DNA of 6,215 bases from Deltaproteobacteria bacterium (lineage in GTDB: Bacteria; Desulfobacterota; Desulfobacteria; Desulfobacterales; SURF-15), in NCBI GenBank assembly GCA_024644775.1, contig JAHEHB010000335.1, positions 1-6,215 on the forward strand, written 5' to 3'. Every line of letters begins with the position of its first letter. The first letter of the stretch is position 1. Under the pieces are notes generated by a model. That model was given only the letters and a program-made list of their open reading frames with translations, did no database searches and had not been told where the DNA came from. Below are positions 1 through 5,916 of this stretch, piece by piece. The position numbers and the translations under genes were made by a program.

Positions 1-1
1 C

Positions 2-715
2 AATTGGAATGACGTGTATCCCGTGGGAAAGAAATACGGCAAATACGGCGTTGCCATGGAGTTCGGCCGGTTTGGGCTCTGCTATCGCACCGACAAGATC
101 GAACGCCCCACCTCTTGGGGGGATCTGTGGAATGCCGACTATAAGGAACACGTATCAATCGGCGCGGCATCTGCGGCAGGAACTGCCTGGGTGCAATTTT
201 TAGTGGCCGCCGCCGAACAGGGGGGCGGTGGTTTGAAAAACATGGAGCCCGGCTTCCAGAAATTAAAAGAGATTAAACCTCACCTCCTGACTGTTACCGA
301 GTCCACCGGCCAGATTAACCAATTGCTGACTGATGGCGATTTGTGGTTGACCCATTTTTGGGACGGTCGTTGCATTCAATTGAAAAGAAACGGCGTTCCG
401 GTTGAATTCATCGCGCCAAAAGAAGGCGCATTCGCCACCATCACTTACATCGCAATGCTGAACGGCACGAAGCATCCGGAGCTGGCACACGAATTCATCG
501 ATCTGGTAATTTCCGAAGAGGGACAAGATGTCTGGACCAAATACATCGGCTACGGACCCACCAACATGAATGTAAAGCTCTCTCAAGAGTACATCGATCA
601 GGGCGTGCTCTACGGCAAAGAGAAGGTGGATGCCATGAATATTCTGCCGTGGGTGGAGCTTCTTCCGAAAAGACCTGTGTGGATCGAAACATGGAACGAC
701 ATTTTACAACAATAG
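2..715 (+). CDS. ABC transporter extracellular solute-binding protein, PotD/AfuA-like, 5' partial
   Basis: This is the periplasmic ligand-capturing subunit of the importer encoded just downstream. The reading frame is open from base 2 and ends with TAG at 713-715, giving 237 visible codons. PotD-type proteins are about 340-350 residues, so roughly the first third, including the signal peptide, lies outside the window. The GTG at base 14 is an internal Val codon, not a start. Family marks include the YRTDKIERPTSWGDLW stretch (lobe crossover), FWDGR near bases 356-370, and PKEGAF followed by HPELAHEFIDLVISEEGQ near the C-terminus, which is the usual ending of PotD-like proteins (known family pattern). 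The C-terminal part aligns with E. coli PotD from memory, but the Trp and Asp of its ligand site are Thr here (437-445). The ligand is therefore unknown; it could be a polyamine, but an organic anion, an amino-acid derivative or an iron chelate is also possible. Confidence 0.9.
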   Translation, partial: NWNDVYPVGKKYGKYGVAMEFGRFGLCYRTDKIERPTSWGDLWNADYKEHVSIGAASAAGTAWVQFLVAAAEQGGGGLKNMEPGFQKLKEIKPHLLTVTESTGQINQLLTDGDLWLTHFWDGRCIQLKRNGVPVEFIAPKEGAFATITYIAMLNGTKHPELAHEFIDLVISEEGQDVWTKYIGYGPTNMNVKLSQEYIDQGVLYGKEKVDAMNILPWVELLPKRPVWIETWNDILQQ

Positions 716-742
716 CAAACATAATCGGCTATTGTTGGAAAA
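702..742 (+). other. Stem-loop over the binding-protein stop codon
   Basis: Bases 707-716 and 728-737 are perfect reverse complements (10 bp, arms caacaatagc and gctattgttg) with an 11-base loop. After one A/G mismatch, 702-705 can pair with 739-742, four more A-T pairs. The TAG stop sits inside the left arm. No T-run follows the right arm, so it does not look like a classic Rho-independent terminator. It could be an RNA structure that protects the 3' end of the binding-protein message. The pairing is seen directly; the role is inferred. Confidence 0.55.
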
Positions 743-745
743 ACA

Positions 746-766
746 GAGGGTTTTCAGAAAGCCCTT
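746..766 (+). other. Stem-loop 2 in the binding protein-permease gap
   Basis: The stretch agggttttcagaaagccct (747-765) folds into an 8 bp stem with one G-U pair and a three-base loop; bases 746 and 766 can add a further G-U pair. It begins only four bases after the preceding stem-loop. The sequence that follows (cgacaag) is not T-rich, so a simple intrinsic terminator is unlikely. A role as partial attenuator or mRNA stabiliser is inferred. Confidence 0.45.
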
Positions 767-796
767 CGACAAGATAATAGGTTTGAAACCGGTTGG

Positions 797-814
797 GGGG
801 AGCCCTATCTCCTC
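797..814 (+). other. Stem-loop 3 in the binding protein-permease gap
   Basis: Bases 797-802 (GGGGAG) can pair with 809-814 (CTCCTC), giving a 6 bp stem with one G-U pair and a six-base loop. It lies at the end of a run of six G (795-800). It is short and on its own could be chance; its position in a series of inverted repeats is the main reason to list it. Confidence 0.3.
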
Positions 815-822
815 ACATGCTG

Positions 823-849
823 ATTGTTTGACTAAATGGATCAAACAAT
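823..849 (+). other. Stem-loop 4: perfect 9 bp inverted repeat upstream of permease 1
   Basis: The arms attgtttga (823-831) and tcaaacaat (841-849) are exact reverse complements around a nine-base spacer; bases 822 and 850 can add a G-U pair. Only a broken T/A stretch follows, so termination would be weak. It could be an RNA hairpin, or a DNA operator for a dimeric regulator, since the arm centres are 18 bases apart. The symmetry is seen in the sequence; the function is not known. Confidence 0.45.
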
Positions 850-914
850 TTCAATTGGGTATTGCCATTAATAGAGTTCTCCTCAACCTTACTGCGAATA
901 ACCGCCGCCATATC

Positions 915-920
915 TGGAGA
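915..920 (+). promoter_or_regulatory. Ribosome binding site that sets the permease 1 start
   Basis: The sequence tggaga lies seven bases before the ATG at 928. The frame is open upstream to a TTG at 862, but that codon has no purine-rich site before it, and the 22 residues it would add are not membrane-like. The ATG at 928 is therefore preferred. Confidence 0.7.
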
Positions 921-927
921 CGGACGG

Positions 928-1836
928 ATGTCAAACGCCAAACAACAACAAAATCCGGCGATCACAAAAACAAGCCGGTATTCATCTACCCCGTTTGTGC
1001 TATCGGGACCGCTGGGTATCATCTTGTTCGTTATTATGATCATACCGCTGTTCTTCTTGCTATGGACCAGCTTTTACACCTATGACCCCCTCGTTATTTA
1101 TACAAAGAAATTGACACTAAAAAATTACATTCATTTCTTTACCACAATCAGATACTATCGGGTGATTTGGAATACGTTGTTTTTCGCAACCTTAATCACG
1201 TTCCTCACATTCATTCTGGGTTTTCCCATTGCGTATTGGTTGGCGCGATACGTCGTTAAGGGAAGAGAATTTTTCCTTGGACTGGTCATTTTACCCATTG
1301 CCTTGAACAATGCCGTTCAAGGGTTTGGCTGGACGGCGGTTCTCGGACAAAGCGGGTTTATGAATCGTGTCTTAACGGGTTTAGGGGTCTTTGGAGAACC
1401 GATAAAACTCATGTACAACAAGCCTGCAGTCATCATAGTGCTTACGCAAATACTTATACCTTACATGGTTCTATCACTGCTGAGTGTTATTACTAGAATC
1501 GATCGTCACCTGGAGGAATCGGCTGCGAATCTGGGCGCGTCGTTTCCCGTGGTTATCTGGAAAATCGTATTGCCGTTGTCGATGCCCGGTATTCTGGCCG
1601 GTTCTATTTTTGTCTGGCTGGGAGCTGCCACTGCATTTGTTATTCCAAGAATTATCGGCGGCGGACAGATCCAGGTGATGGGAACCGTTATCTATCAGCA
1701 GGTCACACAGATCGTGAACATCCCGTTTGCTTCAGTGGTATCCATCGTACTCACGATTATTGCCCTGGTGTTTTTTCTGATGGCCAACCGTTTTCTCAGC
1801 CTTAGTTATATTGAAACCCGCCGGGGGGGTGAGTAA
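928..1836 (+). CDS. ABC transporter permease 1, PotB-like
   Basis: Inner-membrane subunit of the importer, 302 residues from the ATG at 928, close to the usual 275-300 for this family. About six membrane helices can be read at residues 27-48, 82-108, 115-140, 166-189, 222-243 and 268-290, after a polar N-terminus of about 25 residues. The cytoplasmic EAA loop, which docks on the ATPase, is at residues 196-222: EESAANLGAS, then KIVLPLSMPGI, matching the family pattern with its conserved Gly203 and LP pair. The gene follows the 212-base hairpin-rich gap, and its TAA is immediately followed by the ATG of the next permease, which implies translational coupling. Its last codons hold a run of seven G (1823-1829) that also supplies the ribosome binding site of the next gene. 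The PotB-like assignment is firm at family level; the substrate is not. Confidence 0.93.
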   Translation: MSNAKQQQNPAITKTSRYSSTPFVLSGPLGIILFVIMIIPLFFLLWTSFYTYDPLVIYTKKLTLKNYIHFFTTIRYYRVIWNTLFFATLITFLTFILGFPIAYWLARYVVKGREFFLGLVILPIALNNAVQGFGWTAVLGQSGFMNRVLTGLGVFGEPIKLMYNKPAVIIVLTQILIPYMVLSLLSVITRIDRHLEESAANLGASFPVVIWKIVLPLSMPGILAGSIFVWLGAATAFVIPRIIGGGQIQVMGTVIYQQVTQIVNIPFASVVSIVLTIIALVFFLMANRFLSLSYIETRRGGE

Positions 1837-2718
1837 ATGGAATCATCGGAAAAAATCGTTCCAAGAGATGGTGTGACCGCCGGCACTGACTTTCGAACCC
1901 GGGAGACTGTCGCCGTGAATCCAATAAAAAAACCGACTGACTGGGGCCGATGGGCGTTGCGTTTTTACCTGATTTTCATCTTTGGTTTTTTGACGATCCC
2001 GGCTCTGGTTGTCGTTGCTTCCTCATGGGGTACGACGAAATTTCTTACATTTCCCCCCGTTGGGTTCACCATGGATTGGTATGTCAAATTCTTTAGCAGC
2101 AAAGCATTTGTTTCCTCTTTGAAGCTCAGCGTGTGGCTGGGGCTGGCATCCGTGGCAATTGCACTGGTATTGGGAACCATGGCGGCAGTGGCAATCGACC
2201 GGTTCAATTTTCCCGGCCGGCGAGAAATCCAGATGCTTTTGATTTCACCTCTGGTGGTTCCCCAATTGGTCGTTGGTATTGCAATCCTTCAATTCTTTGC
2301 CATGTTGTCCATTAAACGGGGGTTTGTTTTGTTGTTGATCGGTCATGTGATCATCACCTCTCCGTATGTCACGCGGTCCATTCTCGCCGCCCTGGCCGGG
2401 TTTGACCGTTCACTGGAAGAAGCCGCCATGAATTTAGGTGCCTCACCCATCGGTGCATTTATGCGAATTACCCTTCCGAATATATCGGCCGGTATTCTGG
2501 GCGCCTCTATCTTTGCCTTTATTGTGTCTTTTGCTAATCTGACCATGTCTATTTTCATTGGAGGCCCCCGTTCAACGACGCTTCCGATTCGGTTGTGGAA
2601 TTATCTTGAATTTGCCTATGACCCGGTCATCACGACCATTGGGACCATCATTCTTATCATCACGGTGGGTTTGCTGTTTATTCTCTCACGGGTGGCATCT
2701 CTGGAAAAGCTCTTCTGA
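1837..2718 (+). CDS. ABC transporter permease 2, PotC-like
   Basis: Second inner-membrane subunit, 293 residues from the ATG at 1837. Helices are visible at about residues 43-62, 96-118, 135-157, 163-184, 216-238 and 264-285. The EAA loop is at 194-220: EEAAMNLGAS followed by ITLPNISAGI. The Pro of the usual PGI ending is Ala here, an unremarkable variation. The ATG directly abuts the permease 1 stop and is preceded by a G-rich site (GGGGG, 1825-1829, seven bases away). An alternative start is the GTG at 1915, residue 27, with GGGAG at 1901-1905; it would give 267 residues, nearer the E. coli PotC length, and drop a polar N-terminal extension. I keep the ATG because of the coupling, but the start is uncertain. 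With permease 1 it should form the heterodimeric translocation pore. Confidence 0.92.
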   Translation: MESSEKIVPRDGVTAGTDFRTRETVAVNPIKKPTDWGRWALRFYLIFIFGFLTIPALVVVASSWGTTKFLTFPPVGFTMDWYVKFFSSKAFVSSLKLSVWLGLASVAIALVLGTMAAVAIDRFNFPGRREIQMLLISPLVVPQLVVGIAILQFFAMLSIKRGFVLLLIGHVIITSPYVTRSILAALAGFDRSLEEAAMNLGASPIGAFMRITLPNISAGILGASIFAFIVSFANLTMSIFIGGPRSTTLPIRLWNYLEFAYDPVITTIGTIILIITVGLLFILSRVASLEKLF

Positions 2719-2747
2719 AAACCGGGTGTTACCAAGGAGTTTGCTCA

Positions 2748-3818
2748 ATGACGGATCATGAAGTTTCTCTAGTTGACCTCGTTAAAGTGTACGACGGGCA
2801 CGTCCGCGCCTTGGATGGTGTCAACTTAAACATCCGGAAAGGTGAACTCGTGGCGCTGTTGGGCCCCAGCGGGTGCGGCAAAACAACCACCCTCCGAGCA
2901 CTGGCAGGTTTCGTAGCCCTCGATTCAGGGAGCGTTTGTGTGAGGGGCAGGGATGTCACCGCCACACCGGCACATAAACGGAATATGGCGTTGGTTTTTC
3001 AGAATTATGCCCTGTTTCCCCATATGACCATCCACGAAAATATTGCCTTTGGGTTAAAACGGCATAAAGTTCCCAAACCGGAGATATCGCCGCGGGTAGA
3101 GAGCGTTCTGGAAAGAGTTCGCTTACCGGGAATGGAGGATCGGTATCCTCATCAATTGAGCGGCGGCCAACAGCAGCGGGTAGCGCTGGCGAGAGCGTTG
3201 GTAATCGATCCGGAGGTTTTGCTCCTCGATGAGCCGCTGTCCAACCTTGACGCGAAACTGCGAATCGATATGCGCCTGGAGATCCGAGAGATCGTTAAAG
3301 GCACCGGAGCTACTGCAGTTTATGTGACGCACGATCAGGAGGAGGCGCTGAGTATTACCGACCGGATCGTTGTCATGGATCATGGGCGTGTGGTCCAAGA
3401 CGGATCCCCTCGAGAGGTTTACGAGGCCCCGAACACACACTTTGTGGCAAATTTTATCGGGAATGCGAATATCCTGGAAGGAAAGGTTGTCTCGGCAGAT
3501 GGTCAGCAGTACCGTCTTCGCACACCAACCGGGCTGGAAGTCGAAGGAGTGGGCTGGTCGGACCGACATTCACCAGGTGATGAAGTGGCGGTGGTGATCC
3601 GCCACGAAAATGTCCGTTTGAATCGATCGGGACCGACACTGGCCAAGGGCCGTGTCCTGGCCCTGAGCTATGTCGGCGCACTGACGGATTATATGGTACG
3701 GTTGAGTACCGGCGAAACTCTCAAGGCGATTATTCCTTCCGGAGAGTGCGATTGTGCTCAAAATGACGACGTAAATGTTACGTGGGATACTAACAGAGCC
3801 AGAATCGTAACCCTTTAG
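2748..3818 (+). CDS. ABC transporter ATP-binding protein, PotA/FbpC-like
   Basis: Cytoplasmic ATPase that powers the importer, 356 residues. Motifs in order: Walker A GPSGCGKTT (39-47), Q-loop Gln85 in VFQNYALFPH, signature LSGGQQQR (137-144), Walker B VLLLDEP (157-163), D-loop SNLD (165-168) and switch His195 in VYVTHDQEE. All key residues are intact, so it should hydrolyse ATP. From about residue 240 the protein continues into a C-terminal TOBE-type regulatory domain, recognisable by IRHENVRL (284-291) and GRVLALSYVGALTDYMVRL, as in PotA, FbpC and related spermidine, putrescine, iron and sulfate ATPases. The start is clear: AAGGAG at 2734-2739, eight bases before the ATG, 29 bases after permease 2. 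The motifs place it in the family but do not define the substrate. Confidence 0.96.
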   Translation: MTDHEVSLVDLVKVYDGHVRALDGVNLNIRKGELVALLGPSGCGKTTTLRALAGFVALDSGSVCVRGRDVTATPAHKRNMALVFQNYALFPHMTIHENIAFGLKRHKVPKPEISPRVESVLERVRLPGMEDRYPHQLSGGQQQRVALARALVIDPEVLLLDEPLSNLDAKLRIDMRLEIREIVKGTGATAVYVTHDQEEALSITDRIVVMDHGRVVQDGSPREVYEAPNTHFVANFIGNANILEGKVVSADGQQYRLRTPTGLEVEGVGWSDRHSPGDEVAVVIRHENVRLNRSGPTLAKGRVLALSYVGALTDYMVRLSTGETLKAIIPSGECDCAQNDDVNVTWDTNRARIVTL

Positions 3819-3850
3819 CACTGATCACATTCAAAATTGGAGTATACACG

Positions 3851-5710
3851 ATGCAAGGAGCTGATCGTCCGTCCATTCATCGTTTTTTGGGTATCCGTAC
3901 CGTACACTCACCCTGTTTTGCCTCAGACGGCCGGCGAATCGCCTTTATTTGGGATATCACGGGCACCCCTCAGATCTGGCAAACCTTGCCTCCGATCCGT
4001 CCAGACGAGATGCGATGGCCGGATCAACTCACCTTTGAACCGGAGCGGATCACGGGTTTGTGGTGTTCTCCGGCCCCGGATGATGACCGGCTGATTTTTG
4101 CACGTGACGTTGGGGGAGATGAAAATATGCAGCTCTACCTGCTGGACGCCAAAAAAGGGTTGGAATATCCCCTGACCCGGGGATTTGAGGATGCCCTGCA
4201 TGCGTTTGGTGCGTGGTCGACGGATGGATCCCGCATACTGTTTTCGGCCAACCGTCGTGACCCGGCCTTGTTTGATTTGTATCTGCAAGAGTTAGGGGAT
4301 GAACCACAGAGGATTTGGGAAAACGATCAATCCGGCTTTTTGGCCAACATGGCTTTTTCACCGGATCAGCAACGAATTATCGTAACGCGTGTTGCCGCTT
4401 CATTTGACCATGATCTCATCGAAATTGATCTAATTTCCGATAACGCACGTTTTCTCTCGCTCACAACAGACCGGATACGATATGAAGATGTTTGTTACAC
4501 GTTGGATGGCCGGTCCCTATTTATCAATACTGATCTGGATGATGAATATCTTCATATCATTTCTGTTCCGCTCGATACGCTGTCAGTTGATACCCTTGTG
4601 TCGTACTCGGGCGATATCGAGTGTATGACTCACGTTCCGGACGGCAGTGGTTTGGCCTACACCGTCAACCGGGATGGTGCATCGTCAATCTTTCTGCTGG
4701 ATACCGCAACCCGATCGGTTCGAGAATCACCACCGGCGGGATGTATCCCCGGCGTTATCGGCAGTCCGGAGCTTCGATTGTCTGTTTCTAAAGATTCCAC
4801 CTGTCTCGTGTTTTCATACTCAAATCCGGTTCAACCATCGGATATTTTCTTATGGCATTTAAAGACCGACCGGATCACGGCGGTGACAATTTCATCTGCC
4901 GGTGGAATCCCCTCCGAAACTTTCTGCGCACCGGACTTGATCCACTATTCAACATTTGATTGTGATGAACACAATGAAATCCGTAAAATACCGGCATGGT
5001 TCTTCAAGCCGGAGAACCCATCCGAACAACCGCTACCCGTCATTTTGATGATACACGGCGGACCCGAAAGTCAATTCCGGCCGGCGTTTCACTTTCTGGC
5101 TCAATATTTCCTTACAAATGGATATGCCGTCTTTGCACCGAACGTTCGCGGGTCAACCGGTTATGGGAAATCATACAGTCACTTGGATGACAAGGAAAAG
5201 CGGATGGATGCGGTGGCCGATCTCACCCACGCCGCCTCCTGGCTTAAGAAGCAATCGGGCATCGACGGAGGACGACTGGTGCTTTATGGTGTCAGTTACG
5301 GTGGCTATATGACACTATCGGCGTTGTCCACCGATCCGGACCTCTGGGCGGCTGGAATCGATATTGTGGGGGACAGCAACCTGGCCACCTTTCTTGAAAA
5401 CACCAGTGACTATCGGCGCGCACATCGGGAAGCTGAATACGGGAGTTTGGAAGCGCATCGAGAATTTTTTAACCGAATTGCACCACGGAACCGTGCTGAA
5501 AAAATCCGGGCGCCGTTGTTGATTATGCACGGTGAAAACGATCCCCGTGTGCCTGTTACCGAATCGACACAGCTGGCAGAAGTCTTAAAGGCACAGCATA
5601 ACCCCGTTGAGCTGATGATATTTGATGATGAAGGGCACGGAATCGCAAAACAAACCAATAAATCCGTCGCCTATCCCGCAATCGTTGATTTTTTAAAAAA
5701 ATATCTCTAA
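3851..5710 (+). CDS. S9-family serine peptidase (prolyl oligopeptidase / acylaminoacyl peptidase type)
   Basis: A 619-residue hydrolase with two domains. Residues 1 to about 350 hold repeated beta-propeller motifs of the type F-SPDG-RI-F. I count seven candidate blades, near residues 21, 70, 120, 168, 214, 260 and 309. Residues 380-619 form an alpha/beta hydrolase: HGGP (402-405) for the oxyanion site, NVRGSTGYGKSY (431-442), nucleophile Ser482 in GVSYGGYM, Asp564 in HGENDPRVP and His596 in DEGHG. The triad is complete, so it should be active. In known family members the propeller limits access to short peptides or N-acylated residues. No signal peptide is visible (MQGADRPSIHRF), so it should act in the cytoplasm. 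GGAG at 3839-3842 lies eight bases before the ATG, and the gene starts 32 bases after the ATPase, implying co-transcription. Its substrate may be what the importer brings in (inference). Exact specificity (dipeptidyl, acylaminoacyl or oligopeptidase) cannot be read from the sequence. Confidence 0.94.
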   Translation: MQGADRPSIHRFLGIRTVHSPCFASDGRRIAFIWDITGTPQIWQTLPPIRPDEMRWPDQLTFEPERITGLWCSPAPDDDRLIFARDVGGDENMQLYLLDAKKGLEYPLTRGFEDALHAFGAWSTDGSRILFSANRRDPALFDLYLQELGDEPQRIWENDQSGFLANMAFSPDQQRIIVTRVAASFDHDLIEIDLISDNARFLSLTTDRIRYEDVCYTLDGRSLFINTDLDDEYLHIISVPLDTLSVDTLVSYSGDIECMTHVPDGSGLAYTVNRDGASSIFLLDTATRSVRESPPAGCIPGVIGSPELRLSVSKDSTCLVFSYSNPVQPSDIFLWHLKTDRITAVTISSAGGIPSETFCAPDLIHYSTFDCDEHNEIRKIPAWFFKPENPSEQPLPVILMIHGGPESQFRPAFHFLAQYFLTNGYAVFAPNVRGSTGYGKSYSHLDDKEKRMDAVADLTHAASWLKKQSGIDGGRLVLYGVSYGGYMTLSALSTDPDLWAAGIDIVGDSNLATFLENTSDYRRAHREAEYGSLEAHREFFNRIAPRNRAEKIRAPLLIMHGENDPRVPVTESTQLAEVLKAQHNPVELMIFDDEGHGIAKQTNKSVAYPAIVDFLKKYL

Positions 5711-5805
5711 AGACATTATAAATTAGCCCCTATCAAAAATAAACGACAGTCCCTCCTTTACGATCAAGTTTCAATAACTCGCCCCACTCTGATGTTATGA
5801 CAATT

Positions 5806-5884
5806 TTCCGATTTAGATATCGAATCACCCTATATCACACGTAGTAACGCCTATTTAAGGTTTGTATTTAATATTCCGATTAGA
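5806..5884 (+). repeat. Degenerate direct repeat upstream of the family 3 binding protein
   Basis: The 12-mer ttccgatttaga at 5806-5817 recurs as ttccgattaga at 5874-5884, differing by a single T. The copies start 68 bases apart. They flank the middle of the spacer and the downstream copy ends 32 bases before the ATG, so they could be binding sites for a regulator. In AT-rich DNA, chance cannot be excluded. Confidence 0.3.
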
Positions 5885-5901
5885 ATAGAAATTTTATGAA
5901 A

Positions 5902-5909
5902 AAAGGAGG
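5902..5909 (+). promoter_or_regulatory. Strong ribosome binding site of the family 3 binding protein
   Basis: The sequence aaaggagg is a near-perfect Shine-Dalgarno match, seven bases before the ATG at 5917. It is the best in the window and fixes the start of the last gene. It fits the high expression usual for secreted binding proteins. Confidence 0.85.
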
Positions 5910-5916
5910 GATTATT

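Larger units (their letters stand above)
5711..5916 (+). other. AT-rich intergenic spacer between the peptidase and the family 3 binding protein
   Basis: This 206-base stretch has no convincing open frame on either strand. It is visibly AT-richer than the operon before it. I see no GC-rich hairpin with a T-run after the peptidase stop. The only palindrome there is a pure A/T one overlapping the last codons (5689-5700), too weak to call a terminator. A possible promoter is ATGACA (5797-5802), 17 bases, TCGAAT (5820-5825): the first box differs from the sigma-70 consensus at one position and the second at two. The length, own ribosome binding site and composition change suggest that the next gene is transcribed separately. 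Confidence 0.4.

Noticed and set aside
817..873. Tiny open frames in the gap (ATG at 817, 4 codons; ATG at 836, 11 codons) as a leader peptide
   Set aside because: Neither has a well-placed ribosome binding site, and no codon bias or repeat of one amino acid suggests attenuation.
862..927. Upstream TTG start for permease 1 adding 22 residues
   Set aside because: No ribosome binding site precedes it and it overlaps the tail of the hairpin region; the ATG at 928 has a well-spaced tggaga.
3123..3569. 148-codon minus-strand open frame inside the ATPase gene
   Set aside because: It is opposite a gene with every ABC ATPase motif in order; its translation shows no recognisable domain, so it is a shadow frame.
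3923..4361. Minus-strand open frames of 103-121 codons inside the peptidase propeller
   Set aside because: They mirror the coding strand of the propeller, look low-complexity and basic, and have no supporting start signals.
5689..5700. TTTTTTAAAAAA palindrome as peptidase terminator
   Set aside because: It consists only of A and T, lies inside the last codons and lacks a stable GC stem.
5797..5825. Sigma-70 promoter ATGACA-17-TCGAAT for the family 3 gene
   Set aside because: Not listed as a separate feature: the -10 box has only four of six consensus bases and AT-rich DNA gives many such pairs.
5831..5840. tatcacac as a CRP-type half site
   Set aside because: There is no matching TGTGA half at the required spacing.
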